A stretch of 64,000 bases of DNA from Vibrio algicola (GCF_009601765.2 NZ_CP045700.1:248001-312000); one strand, 5' to 3'. Positions 1 through 9,050 are shown, counted from the first letter of the stretch. Notes: a model not told the origin generated them from the sequence alone. A program made the numbers and translations.

Positions 1-301
1 TGATAGATGTTCGAATGTAACTTGTTGATTGTTATTTAGTATTGATTGATATTGCAGAGGTGAAAGGAAATAATATTTTTTGACTTCAAGGTCAGAAAGT
101 TGCTAATAAATAGCAAAAAGATGCGTTGGTTAACAAAATGCAAATCAATTTACTTGCTATGTTTTATTCATTGTATACAATTATTAAAACAAGGTGGTGA
201 TAAGTCTCAATTTTTAGCTATCACAAGCTTTATTGATATAACGAGATTTATTGATATCAGTGTCATCACCATCACCAAGGATGAAGACTAAGGAGTGACT
301 C
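1..301. other. Upstream region of the urate cluster, no supported gene
   Basis: AT-rich stretch leading to puuE. A 63-codon open frame can be read on the plus strand, but it opens with TTG, has no ribosome binding site, and ends just before the puuE Shine-Dalgarno, so I do not call it. The region probably holds the promoter of the urate operon; a perfect palindrome within it is listed separately. Confidence 0.6.
170..181. promoter_or_regulatory. Candidate operator palindrome ATTGTATACAAT
   Basis: A perfect 12-bp palindrome about 120 bp upstream of puuE. The core TTGTATACAA has the shape of operators bound by FadR/FCD-type GntR repressors, which often control catabolic operons. No regulator gene is visible in the window, so the link to a GntR protein is inference. 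Confidence 0.4.
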
Positions 302-1222
302 ATGGGTAGCGAGTATCCACGCAATTTAATCGGTTATGCCGACCAACTACCACAGGTGCAATGGCCGAATAATGCCAGAGTCGCGGTATCGTTTGTACTT
401 AACTATGAAGAAGGTGGAGAGCGTTGCACCTTGCATGGTGATGATGAATCAGAAGCATTTTTGTCTGAAATTATCGGAGCTCAACCTTTCCCCAATGCTC
501 GTCATATTAGTATGGAATCGATTTATGAATATGGCAGCCGCGCCGGAGTATGGCGCATTCTAAAACTGTTCAAACAATTTGATTATCCACTGACCGCTTT
601 TGTGGTGGGTATGGCGGCAGAACGTAACCCTGATGCAATAAAAGCAATGGTGAATGAGGGATATGAGATTTGTAGCCACGCTTACCGTTGGATTGATTAC
701 CATAAAGTAGATATCGAGACCGAACGCGCTGATATGCAAAAAGCCATCGAGGCCATCAAAGCGGTCACAGGCGAGCGCCCTTATGGGTGGTATACCGGTC
801 GTAATGGGATTAATACTCGTAAACTGGTGGCCGAAGAAGGCGGGTTTTTATACGACTCAGATGCTTACGATGATGATTTGCCTTATTGGCATACAGAAGG
901 ACCAAAACCGCAATTAGTGATCCCTTATACCTTAGATGTCAACGATATGCGCTTTGCGACCAACCAAGGTTTTAATACTGGTGAGCATTTCTTTCAATAC
1001 CTAAAAGACACGTTTGATACCTTATATGAAGAGGGGGCAGAGACACCTAAAATGATGTCGGTTGGCTTGCATTGCCGTTTAATTGGTCGTCCTGGTCGAA
1101 TTCAAGGCTTAAAACGTTTTATGCAATATGTAAAGCAGCACCAACAAGTGTGGGTGTGTCGCCGTTTAGATATCGCCAAACATTGGCATGAGTGTCATCC
1201 ACATCCTGACTTGGTCAAGTAA
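302..1222 (+). CDS. puuE: Allantoinase PuuE, cofactor-independent polysaccharide-deacetylase type
   Basis: Hydrolyses allantoin to allantoate in purine breakdown. The 306-residue protein has the PuuE layout: an N-terminal NLIGY segment, the VSFVLNYEEG strand near residue 32, the conserved CSHAYRW motif near residue 125, and a C-terminal GLHCRLIGRPGR segment. This metal-independent enzyme belongs to the NodB-like deacetylase superfamily and is unrelated to AllB. A good AGGAG lies seven bases before the ATG. It is the first gene of puuE-uraD-allA-puuD, all on one strand with short gaps, so co-transcription is likely. Length is normal for the family and no defect is seen. Confidence 0.95.
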   Translation: MGSEYPRNLIGYADQLPQVQWPNNARVAVSFVLNYEEGGERCTLHGDDESEAFLSEIIGAQPFPNARHISMESIYEYGSRAGVWRILKLFKQFDYPLTAFVVGMAAERNPDAIKAMVNEGYEICSHAYRWIDYHKVDIETERADMQKAIEAIKAVTGERPYGWYTGRNGINTRKLVAEEGGFLYDSDAYDDDLPYWHTEGPKPQLVIPYTLDVNDMRFATNQGFNTGEHFFQYLKDTFDTLYEEGAETPKMMSVGLHCRLIGRPGRIQGLKRFMQYVKQHQQVWVCRRLDIAKHWHECHPHPDLVK

Positions 1223-1331
1223 AGACGATACGTAATCTCGCTTTGGATTCAATATTCTGATGATCCGAGAATTTGTCACTTGTCGCCGCTTGTCGTCATA
1301 GGGAAATCATACAATCAAAAAGGAAAAAATT

Positions 1332-1847
1332 GTGGCTCAATTTAAAACCTGTCAACCAAGCCAAATGAGTAAAGATGAATTTGTCGCCACTTTTGCCGAC
1401 ATCTACGAACACAGTCCTTGGGTGGCGGAGCGCACTTTTGATCAAGGTTTAGATGAGACATCCAACAATATCGATACCTTGCATAGCGTGATGTCTAAAG
1501 TGATGCTCGATGCTAAACCGCAGCAGCAGCTTGATCTGATCAATGCTCACCCAGATTTAGCCGGCAAAGCAGCCGTCAATGGCGAACTCACCGCGGCCTC
1601 TACTTCTGAGCAAGCTGGCGCGGGTATTAGCCAATGTAACGCAGAAGAATTTGCGCGCTTTACCGATTTTAATCAACGCTATAAAGAGCGATTTCAGTTT
1701 CCTTTTATCATGGCGGTAAAAGGGGCAGACAGACACCAGATTTTAGCCTCATTTGCACAAAGAATAGATAACGATCAAGACACGGAGTTTGCCACTGCGA
1801 TAGAGCAGATCAACAAAATAGCCTTGTTTAGATTGCAATCTATGTAA
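1332..1847 (+). CDS. uraD: 2-oxo-4-hydroxy-4-carboxy-5-ureidoimidazoline (OHCU) decarboxylase UraD
   Basis: Decarboxylates OHCU to S-allantoin, the step before PuuE. The 171-residue sequence shows the OHCU family hallmarks: an N-terminal SPWVAERTFD segment, the INAHPDLAGK motif near residue 76 with the catalytic His, a SEQAGAG segment, and the RFPFI-like FQFPFIMAVKG motif near residue 121. The start is GTG, preceded by AAAAAGGA. It follows puuE by about 110 bp. Gamma-proteobacterial uric-acid clusters often pair it with a transthyretin-like HiuH, which is not present between these genes; HIU hydrolysis may be spontaneous or encoded elsewhere. Confidence 0.95.
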   Translation: MAQFKTCQPSQMSKDEFVATFADIYEHSPWVAERTFDQGLDETSNNIDTLHSVMSKVMLDAKPQQQLDLINAHPDLAGKAAVNGELTAASTSEQAGAGISQCNAEEFARFTDFNQRYKERFQFPFIMAVKGADRHQILASFAQRIDNDQDTEFATAIEQINKIALFRLQSM

Positions 1848-2007
1848 CATAAAAATAGCGATATAAAGAAATAAAAGACATGTTAATCATAATAAGGGAA
1901 TGAGGACTGTCTTAATGCAATGGGTAATCTATCAATTACCTTAGAAGTATGTAGAAGAAACGAGCTTAATTAAGACAAAATCAAACAGTAATAACGGAAG
2001 GGATATC

Positions 2008-2535
2008 ATGACAGTCATCAACAGCATTGCATTAACAGTAGAGCCATTAACTCAAGACGCTTTTGCCCCCTTTGGCGATGTGATCGACAAAGCAGAAAGT
2101 GAGTATTTCTTGATCAACAATGGTTCGACTCGTCGCTATCATCAGTTAGCAAATGTCGATGTGGCGGATAACGGTGGTACGCCCATTATTAGTATTTTCC
2201 AAGCAACCCCTTTAGCGTACCCATTACAAATATCCATGATGGAACGTCACCCTTTAGGCTCGCAAGCTTTTATCCCTCTACTTGGTAACCCTTACTTAAT
2301 TGTGGTTGCAGAGAAGGGTGATGGGTTACAGCCACAAGCGTTACGAGCATTTATGAGTAATGGTAAGCAAGGTGTCAATTATCACAAAGGGGTTTGGCAT
2401 CATCCTGTTCTCGCTTTGCAACCTGATGATCAATTCTTAATTGTTGATCGTGCAGGTGAAGGGCATAACTGCGATGAAGTGTACTTTGACCAATCAACCC
2501 AGATTAACTTGTCACTGGATAAGCTACCAAACTAA
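2008..2535 (+). CDS. allA: Ureidoglycolate lyase AllA
   Basis: Splits ureidoglycolate to glyoxylate and urea, the end of the allantoate branch. The 175-residue protein has the AllA cupin layout: N-terminal LTQDAFAPFGDVI, the central MERHPLGSQAFIPL motif near residue 78, and VNYHKGVWHHPVL near residue 124 with the conserved histidines. AACGGAAGGG precedes the ATG. A 160-bp gap separates it from uraD, so a secondary promoter is possible; it is followed closely by puuD. Allantoate amidohydrolase or allantoicase, needed to link PuuE to AllA, is not in the window. Confidence 0.95.
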   Translation: MTVINSIALTVEPLTQDAFAPFGDVIDKAESEYFLINNGSTRRYHQLANVDVADNGGTPIISIFQATPLAYPLQISMMERHPLGSQAFIPLLGNPYLIVVAEKGDGLQPQALRAFMSNGKQGVNYHKGVWHHPVLALQPDDQFLIVDRAGEGHNCDEVYFDQSTQINLSLDKLPN

Positions 2536-2581
2536 AACGGTATTTATCCAACGCAATCAAAATAGTTTAAAGGAGTAAATT

Positions 2582-3859
2582 ATGGATCCGCATATTACGG
2601 AATGGCTCAACCTTTCAATTCGATGGGTTCACATGATCGTTGGTGTCGCCTGGATTGGCGCATCATTCTACTTTGTATGGTTAGAGAATAACTTAAACCG
2701 TGTTGATCCTAAAACGGGTTTATCGGGCGATTTATGGGCTATTCATGGTGGGGGGATCTACCACCTAGAAAAATACAAGCTCGCACCACCAAAAATGCCA
2801 GACAATCTGCATTGGTTTAAGTGGGAAGCGTATTTCACTTGGATCACCGGGGTGTGCTTACTGTTTGTGGTTTACTACCTCAATGCCAATATTTATTTGA
2901 TCGCGCCAGGATCAGGCTTGAGTGCGGGCGCAGCCATTGGCATCGGCATTGGTTCGCTGATCGGCGGCTGGGTAGTGTATACATTATTGTGTGACTCACC
3001 TTTAGGTAAAAAACCTTTATTACTCGGTATTGTTTTGTTTATCTGTTTAGTGGGCGCCGCTTATGGTTTAAGCCAAGTGTTTAGTGGCCGTGGTGCTTAC
3101 ATCCATGTTGGTGCCATTATTGGTACGATTATGGTGGGTAATGTGTTCTTTATCATTATGCCTGCGCAACGTAATTTGGTGAAAGCGATTGAAGATGGCA
3201 CAGAGCCAGATCCATCACTGCCAGCCAAAGGTTTATTGCGTTCACGTCATAACAACTACTTAACGCTGCCAGTGTTGTTCATTATGATCAGTAACCACTT
3301 TCCAAGTACCTTCGGCTCGGAATACAACTGGTTAATTCTTGCTGCGCTATCGGTATTTAGCATTTTGGTTCGCCACTACTTTAATACACGTCATGGTAGT
3401 CAAAAATATGCTTGGGCGGTACCTGTTGCGGTACTCGGTATGATCAGCTTGGCGTTTGTCACTTCAAACAGCATGCCATCGATGAAATCTGCGAGCAGCG
3501 AAAGCGTGCCAGTTGCACAAGTGACTAGCACAGTAGAAGCGACTGAAACGGTTGATGCACAAGGTGAAACCGTGCAAGTTGAATCCACGGAAACGCCAAC
3601 GCCAACCGTGTTTATGCAAGTTCAAAATGTGATTGAACAACGTTGTGTGGAATGCCACTCCGAAAATCCAACCAGTAACCTGTTTGCTTCTGCTCCGGCC
3701 GGTGTGATGTTGGATACTGCGGAAGAAATTCAAGCTAATGCCCCACGGATCCAATCACAAGTGCAAATGAAAGTGATGCCGTTAGGAAATATGACCAAAA
3801 TGACTGACGCAGAGCGCAGTTTGGTGGTTAATTGGGTCAATGATGGCGCGAAAATTTAA
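2582..3859 (+). CDS. puuD: Membrane urate hydroxylase PuuD with fused cytochrome c domain
   Basis: Oxidises urate to 5-hydroxyisourate at the inner membrane and passes electrons to its own cytochrome c. The 425-residue protein has an N-terminal membrane domain (residues 1-300, about eight hydrophobic helices, opening with the WLNLSIRWVHMIVG segment typical of the urate oxidase N family), a Thr/Glu-rich periplasmic linker (about 300-345), and a C-terminal c-type heme site CVECH at residues 355-359. AAAGGAG precedes the start. It is last in the urate operon and is followed by a strong terminator. No truncation is seen. Confidence 0.94.
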   Translation: MDPHITEWLNLSIRWVHMIVGVAWIGASFYFVWLENNLNRVDPKTGLSGDLWAIHGGGIYHLEKYKLAPPKMPDNLHWFKWEAYFTWITGVCLLFVVYYLNANIYLIAPGSGLSAGAAIGIGIGSLIGGWVVYTLLCDSPLGKKPLLLGIVLFICLVGAAYGLSQVFSGRGAYIHVGAIIGTIMVGNVFFIIMPAQRNLVKAIEDGTEPDPSLPAKGLLRSRHNNYLTLPVLFIMISNHFPSTFGSEYNWLILAALSVFSILVRHYFNTRHGSQKYAWAVPVAVLGMISLAFVTSNSMPSMKSASSESVPVAQVTSTVEATETVDAQGETVQVESTETPTPTVFMQVQNVIEQRCVECHSENPTSNLFASAPAGVMLDTAEEIQANAPRIQSQVQMKVMPLGNMTKMTDAERSLVVNWVNDGAKI

Positions 3860-3911
3860 CGGCAGATCATTTGGACTGAATAAAAAATAACGATAGATAT
3901 ATCCTCGTTTT

Positions 3912-3938
3912 CGGCATCTTCGGATGCCGATTTTTTTG
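3912..3938 (+). terminator. Rho-independent terminator after puuD
   Basis: Seven-bp perfect stem CGGCATC/GATGCCG closed by a TTCG tetraloop and followed by a run of seven T. It ends the urate operon. Confidence 0.9.
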
Positions 3939-4078
3939 TTTGGATTTTATACCTCAAACTATGTTTGGCATGAACATCGGTAGGCAATGTTGCGTGATAA
4001 AGGTGCACTCATGCTTATATTGCGATTATCTGTGATATTTATTTATTAAGTATCATGGAGTTAAAATGTTTTTCACTT

Positions 4079-4094
4079 TGGCATGGTTTTCGCT
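4079..4094 (+). promoter_or_regulatory. Sigma-54-type (-24/-12) promoter for the nas operon
   Basis: TGGCATGGTTTTCGCT matches the RpoN consensus TGGCAYG-N4-TTGCW at all but one -12 base, with exact GG to GC spacing. Transcription would begin around position 4105, three bases before the first leader hairpin. The Klebsiella nasF operon is known to use an NtrC/sigma-54 promoter followed by a NasR-controlled leader, the same arrangement as here. The promoter call is from sequence only. Confidence 0.65.
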
Positions 4095-4104
4095 TTATCT
4101 TTTG

Positions 4105-4210
4105 CAATGAATAAAACGACTTATTCAAAAAAATCTGATCTGCACCAGGCAAAGACGCCTCGTTACCTCTGACTCATCGATGGATGGCTTTGAGGTAACG
4201 AGGCGTTTTT
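4105..4210 (+). promoter_or_regulatory. ANTAR/NasR-type antitermination leader, two hexaloop hairpins plus terminator
   Basis: Hairpin 1 is TGAATAA, hexaloop AACGAC, TTATTCA (4108-4127). Hairpin 2 is AGGC, hexaloop AAAGAC, GCCT (4147-4160). Both loops have A at position 1 and G at position 4, the signature bound by ANTAR-domain antiterminators such as NasR. The 3' arm of hairpin 2 is also the start of the 5' arm of the following terminator, so the two are mutually exclusive. Known family logic: nitrate-bound NasR stabilises the hairpins and lets RNA polymerase through. Here the controlled gene, nasA, is broken. Confidence 0.78.
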
Positions 4211-4211
4211 A
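4155..4211 (+). terminator. Leader terminator before nasA (15-bp stem)
   Basis: Fifteen-bp perfect stem (4155-4169 with 4192-4206), extended by A-T and G-T pairs, followed by five T. It is the attenuating terminator of the nas leader and overlaps the second hexaloop hairpin. Confidence 0.85.
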
Positions 4212-4243
4212 TTTGTAATATATAAAAAGAAGGATGCAATAAT

Positions 4244-6515
4244 ATGACCAAACAATGTATCAAATCAGCGTGTCCTTATTGCGGCGTTGGCTGTGGTGTC
4301 AGCATTGAACACGATGGGAAAATTGTCGGCGATAAAAGTCACCCTGCTAGCCATTGCCAATGATGGCGATGTGTTATTGTTTAACGGGTTATTACGCTAC
4401 TTATTGGATAACCAAACCTCTGAAAATCAAAGTATAGATTTTGCCTTTATTGATCAATTTACCTAAGGTATTGATGATGTTATTAGTGAAGTTCAATCAG
4501 ATCAATATCAGCTTAACCATGTTAGCCAAGAGCTGAATATTGACGCTAGCTCTCTCGCCTCATTTTATCAATGGTTCGCTGCTTCTCCGACCGCGGTCAC
4601 TCTGTTTTGCCAAGGGGTAAATCAGTCTGAGTCTGGCACAGATAAAGCCAATGCCATTATCAACGCACATTTGATCACCGGAAAAATTAGCAAATCAGGC
4701 TGTGGCCCATTTTCGATAACTGGGCAGCCCAACGCCATGGGAGGCCGTGAAGTGGGCGGTCTTGCCAATCAATTAGCGGTGCATCGAGGCTTTGATGAGC
4801 AATCGATTCACCAAGTCGAAAAATTTTGGCAAGCGCCGAATATCGCCAAAAAACCGGGTTTGAAAGCGGTAGATTTATTTGATGCAGTAGAACAGGGGAA
4901 CGTAAAATTCATTTGGATAATGGCAACCAATCCTGTGGTCTCTATGCCTGATAGCGATAAAATCCGCCGCGCGTTAGAAAAGTGTGAATGTGTGGTGGTA
5001 TCCGATATCAGCGCTAATGCCGATATTGCCAAGTACGCCGATATTTTATTGCCGGCCGCGGGCTGGGGCGAAAAGCAAGGAATGGTAAGTAACTCAGAGC
5101 GTTGTTTAACTCGCCAACGTCAATTTATCCAACCTCCTGGTGAAGCCAAACCAGATTGGTGGATGGTGAGTCAAGTGGGTCGACAATTATGTCAATTAAT
5201 GCAGGTAGATTCAGGTTTTGAATTTAAGCATGAAGCCGAGGTATTTCGTGAATATGCGTCCATGACCGGTTTAAATCAAAATACCCCATTGCAGTTAGAT
5301 ATTTCGGCTTTAGAAACATTAACCAATGATGAATATCATGCATGGCAACCCCAACGATGGCCTGTCACCAAAAACTCGCGCGTGGTGGCAAAAACATTAA
5401 AGCAAAATGGACTTGAATGTCACGACAGCAAGATTAAATATATTTTAAAGGATGTCTTTCTCGATAAACAGAGTGGCGCTTTTCGTTTTCCAACCTTGTC
5501 GGGCAAAGCCAATTTTGTGCTAACGAAACCATGTATAAAAAAATCATTAGAGAAACATCGTTGGTGGTTAAACTCAGGTCGTCAGCGCGATCAATGGCAC
5601 ACCATGACTCGCACCGGTCATATTGTTCATCTGTCAGCTTCGGAAGTCGAGCCGACGGTGTACATTAATCGCCTGGATGCCGAGAATGCAAATTTAAAAC
5701 CCGACAACTTAATTGCGATTCGACAAGGTGACAATCAGCTTAAAGCGAAACTGGCGATTGACGATAATTTAACACATGGTCAAGCTTTTATGTCGATGCA
5801 TTGGGCGGGTGAGTACGGTAAAACCAGTCAGGTTAATCGCGTGCTCAAAGGTGTTGTTGATCCTCATTCGGGTCAACCCGCCTTTAAGTCCCAAGCTATT
5901 TCTATTTACGCGCAAACCGTCGCCAGTTATGGGATTTCTACTGGGATCAATTTCACTCTTAAGCATTGGGATTATTTAAGTTTGCAACATGTGCAGTTTC
6001 AAACCGGTATGCAAACTCAGGCAAAAGCGGGGAGCACGACTTCCAATTTTCAAAAAGGTATTTGGCGCTTTGCTCACAGCATCGCGATCAGCAAAGCCGA
6101 AATACAAGCTCAAATTAAAGCAACCCATCCTCGTTGTAAGTTTTTAAGCTTAGATCACGAGCAAGGTTGGAGTATGGCTGGACTGGTTAACGATAAGGTG
6201 GTGTCGGTTATTTCAGTTAACGATCAGCCGTTGAAACTAGCAGCAGAAGCGTTAATTTCGTTGATAAACCAACCATTGAACCTCACTCAGTTATTAAGTG
6301 CGCTTTCTTCTAACCAAAGCCAAAATAGTAAGCTAATTTGTAGCTGTTTTAGAGTAACCGAAGCCGATATCTTGCAAGTGTTAGAAGAACGCACATCTGT
6401 GTCGCTGGCGGAACTTCAAACGACATTAAAATGCGGGACCAATTGTGGATCTTGTTTACCGGAAGTGAATCGTTACTTACAAACACAAAAAATTGATGTG
6501 TTGGCGGTGAAATAA
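4244..6515 (+). pseudogene. nasA: Assimilatory nitrate reductase catalytic subunit NasA, disrupted
   Basis: The start is intact: ATG and an N-terminal 4Fe-4S motif CPYCGVGCG. After about 38 codons (near 4345-4360) the sequence jumps to a downstream part of the family (LAIANDGDVLLFNGLL) in another frame, so roughly 200 codons are missing and the frame is broken. A TAA at 4464-4466 then interrupts the new frame. The remaining 614-codon frame keeps molybdopterin-domain segments (GCGPFSITGQPNAMGG, LPAAGWGEKQGMVSNSER) and the C-terminal BFD-type 2Fe-2S domain (CSCFRV, CGTNCGSC). Family length is about 870-900. The protein cannot be a functional reductase. Confidence 0.9.
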
Positions 6516-6568
6516 CCACTTTTCACCTCGCCCAGAAGGGACGCTAAATAGGATATAAGGAAGATATT

Positions 6569-7519
6569 ATGACAATGGATCACTCACTATTTGCCCCTTT
6601 GGGTGAAAAAACAAACCACCTTTATACGCGCTCAAACCTTAACGGTAGAGGACGTTATTTAGAGGAAGAGAAAAAAACGAGTTCTCGGATGTCACAAGCA
6701 TCAAAGGACAAATTAGGGCGGGTACTATTGGTGGGGGCTGGCCCTAACGATCCAGAACTGCTTACCGTTAAAGCATATAAAGCGATAGAGAATGCTGAGG
6801 TGGTGGTGTTTGATCGTTTAGTCGGGCAAGAGGTTTTAAATTTAATCCCAGACAGTTGTGAGCAAATTTATGTCGGTAAACGTTGTGGTCAACCGAGTTT
6901 AAAGCAACAGCAAATTAACCAAATATTGATCGAGCAAGCTCAGTTAAGAAAACAAGTGGTACGTTTAAAAGGTGGTGAGCCTTTTATTTTTGGTCGTGGC
7001 GGTGAAGAAGCGTTAGCCTTGGTTGCCAATGAAATTGAATACGATGTGATCCCAGGCATTACCGCGGCTATCGGGTGCGCGGCATCCTCAAAAATCCCGC
7101 TCACACATCGCAATGTTTCTCGCAGTGTGACCTTAGTAACTGGGCATATCACCAGCGGCGCGTTTTCATCTTGGGCAGGTTTGGTGTCTAGTGGACAAAC
7201 GTTGGTATTTTATATGGGGTTAGAGCAAGCAAAAAATATTCAGCAAGGTTTAATGAGTGAAGGGGTTAAAGAGGACTTTCCATTAGCGATTATCGGTAAT
7301 GGCTGCAGTAAAAATCAACAAGTGTATGTTAGTCAGTTATCACAACTGGTGTCATTATCAGAGCAATTAAAAGGGCTGACGCCAGCGTTGATTATTGTGG
7401 GAGAAGTAGTCAATTTACGCCAAGACTTGTTGCAAGCCCATCATTTACAGGCTCAAAATCAGCAAGATCAATCACAGGCGTTATATCCGCAACTGATGGC
7501 TGAATTAATAGGAGTTTAA
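6569..7519 (+). CDS. cobA: Uroporphyrinogen-III C-methyltransferase (SUMT)
   Basis: SAM-dependent double methylation of uroporphyrinogen III to precorrin-2, the entry to siroheme, the cofactor of nitrite and sulfite reductases. The 316-residue protein has the family motifs: LLVGAGPNDPELLTVKA near residue 53, VVVFDRLV, GKRCGQPS, the VRLKGGEPFIFGRGGEE block near residue 130, VIPGITAAIG and TGH. It carries about 48 residues before the catalytic domain; an internal ATG at residue 40 would give a standard start, but AAGGAAG sits before the upstream ATG. It was presumably the siroheme partner of the nas operon and outlived it. Confidence 0.92.
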   Translation: MTMDHSLFAPLGEKTNHLYTRSNLNGRGRYLEEEKKTSSRMSQASKDKLGRVLLVGAGPNDPELLTVKAYKAIENAEVVVFDRLVGQEVLNLIPDSCEQIYVGKRCGQPSLKQQQINQILIEQAQLRKQVVRLKGGEPFIFGRGGEEALALVANEIEYDVIPGITAAIGCAASSKIPLTHRNVSRSVTLVTGHITSGAFSSWAGLVSSGQTLVFYMGLEQAKNIQQGLMSEGVKEDFPLAIIGNGCSKNQQVYVSQLSQLVSLSEQLKGLTPALIIVGEVVNLRQDLLQAHHLQAQNQQDQSQALYPQLMAELIGV

Positions 7520-7534
7520 GCTTATTGCTAGAAT

Positions 7535-7816
7535 CTAAGATTTATTTCGGTATTTGATCACGGCAAGCGAGATTAAAAAAGGCACGAAAGCAAGGGTTAA
7601 TACACCGCACATTACACCAATTTCTCCGGTTGGGTTATCGTTTGGTACAGAGTAAGACACCGCATAGAGAAAACATAACCACGAAAAACTGATCACTTTG
7701 GTTTTAATAGGGAATGCAGACTCAGGTTTAAACACAAACCAAACAAACACTAAAGGTAAGAGGAAAATGCCAAATTTTAATTTAGTACTGACACGCGGGG
7801 ATGGTGTATCGATCAT
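7535..7816 (-). CDS. Small membrane protein, unknown function
   Basis: About 93 residues with three hydrophobic segments (GIFLLPLVFVWFVF, ISFSWLCFLYAVSY, GVLTLAFVPFLISLAV), the last followed by a positively charged tail. I use the ATG at 7814-7816; an upstream TTG would add three residues. No strong Shine-Dalgarno is visible. It is convergent with cobA, with only 15 bp between them. I do not recognise the family. Hydrophobic pattern and codon use make it plausible as a real gene, but the support is moderate. Confidence 0.6.
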   Translation of the reverse strand: MIDTPSPRVSTKLKFGIFLLPLVFVWFVFKPESAFPIKTKVISFSWLCFLYAVSYSVPNDNPTGEIGVMCGVLTLAFVPFLISLAVIKYRNKS

Positions 7817-7894
7817 GGTAAGCAACTTAACGGTGAAGGTTGGATGTTAACTAAAAACCAGCAATAATATTTGCTGGCTTTTAAGTGGTAAAGC

Positions 7895-8134
7895 TTAAGC
7901 GTCTGCTTTCTTTACTCGGATTTTTTGACCCGCAACTAAAGCTTGATTTAAGCTCTCAATTGCTTTTTTTGCTTCGTCGTCGCTTGGCATTTCAACAAAA
8001 GCAAAACCTTTTGATTGACCCGTGATCGCATCTAAAACAAGATTGCAGGTGCCAACCGAGCCATGCTCAGTAAATAAGACGCGAACTTCATGTTCAGTCA
8101 TGGTGCGGGCAAGATTTCGAGCTAAAATTTTCAT
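7895..8134 (-). CDS. RNA-binding protein with a single RRM domain
   Basis: A 79-residue protein that is almost entirely one RNA recognition motif. RNP2 is KILARNLA at the N terminus and RNP1 is KGFAFVEM near residue 41, with the conserved aromatic residues for base stacking. It closes with a basic RVKKADA tail. The ATG at MKILARN is chosen because the RRM fold begins there; the frame extends further upstream without a better start. Small single-RRM proteins of this kind are common in Vibrionaceae; the RNA target is not known. Function beyond RNA binding is inference. Confidence 0.88.
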   Translation of the reverse strand: MKILARNLARTMTEHEVRVLFTEHGSVGTCNLVLDAITGQSKGFAFVEMPSDDEAKKAIESLNQALVAGQKIRVKKADA

Positions 8135-8440
8135 AGTAAACCATTTAATATAAGGTGTTGAAGGTGATTGTCTCAAAGGATCGTCAATAGTCCAAGTGAT
8201 TAATCGTATTCTAATGAATAATCCTGCTCATATTGTTTTTATACCCATCAATAACCGATAAGTGATGACTAATAAAGCAATAGTCCATAAAGCGGAATTC
8301 TGTTAAAGTGGCGTGCTTTTTTATGATAGACCTTTAATTTACGTTGCTTGTTGTGTTTATCAGATGATACCCATCTATTCGTTTTCATCTGCTTAATATC
8401 AGATCATCAAGCCGCGACTGACCTAACACTAGGAATTACT
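8135..8440. other. Divergent intergenic region between the RRM gene and the DUF1456 gene
   Basis: About 300 bp that must hold the two divergent promoters. I see no clear hairpin, known riboswitch or open frame with support. Confidence 0.5.
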
Positions 8441-8929
8441 TTGACCAATAACGATATCTTACGCCGTATTCGCTACACTTTTGATTTTAAAGACGCCAAC
8501 ATGGTGGATATATTTAATGCCGCTGATTTGGCCGTCACAAGGCAGCAAGTGATCAACTGGCTTAAAAAAGAAGACGACAGCGAATTTGTAAAATGCAGCG
8601 ATACCGAATTGGCTATCTTTTTAAATGGTTTAATCAATACTAAGCGTGGCAAACGTGAAGGCGAGCAACCAGAGCCAGAAAAGCGTTTAACCAATAACAT
8701 GGTATTTATGAAACTGCGTATTGCACTGAACATGAAAGCGGAAGATATTATCACCACTCTTGAAGGGGCTAATTTCCGTTTAAGTAAGCATGAACTGAGC
8801 GCTTTCTTCCGTAAGCCAGACAATAAGCATTATCGTGAATGTAAAGATCAAATCTTGCGTAACTTCTTAATGGGCGTGCAATTGCAATTGCGTCCAACTG
8901 ATACGCACGAGTATCAAGACGGTGAGTAA
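8441..8929 (+). CDS. yehS: DUF1456 family protein (YehS-like)
   Basis: About 162 residues made of two similar helical halves. Each half has the DUF1456 pattern: NDILRRIRYTFDF...VINWLKKEDD near the start and NNMVFMKLRIALN...LSAFFRKPDNKHYREC in the second half, ending in a RNFLMGVQLQLR helix. The start is taken at TTG, because the family begins with the (L/M)xNNDILR segment and AGGAATT lies just upstream; a longer reading adds about 31 residues that do not fit the family. Function is unknown; E. coli YehS is the named member. A bidirectional terminator separates it from convergent talB. Confidence 0.88.
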   Translation: MTNNDILRRIRYTFDFKDANMVDIFNAADLAVTRQQVINWLKKEDDSEFVKCSDTELAIFLNGLINTKRGKREGEQPEPEKRLTNNMVFMKLRIALNMKAEDIITTLEGANFRLSKHELSAFFRKPDNKHYRECKDQILRNFLMGVQLQLRPTDTHEYQDGE

Positions 8930-8970
8930 TTAACCTAGGGTTAAGCCTAAATAAGCCAACAAAGACAGAA

Positions 8971-8996
8971 AAGGTCAGCAGATGCTGACCTTTTTG
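8971..8996. terminator. Bidirectional terminator between yehS and talB
   Basis: Stem AAGGTCAGC/GCTGACCTT with an AGAT loop, flanked by A on the left and T on the right, so it can serve both convergent genes. Confidence 0.85.
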
Positions 8997-9050
8997 ATAC
9001 TCTCAATATCACTATCGAGAGCTTAGAGCTTAGTTCTCAAGCCTTAGGCC

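Noticed and set aside
100..291. 63-codon open frame before puuE
   Set aside because: TTG start, no ribosome site, Lys/Ile-rich composition of AT-rich noncoding DNA, and overlap with the likely promoter and operator.
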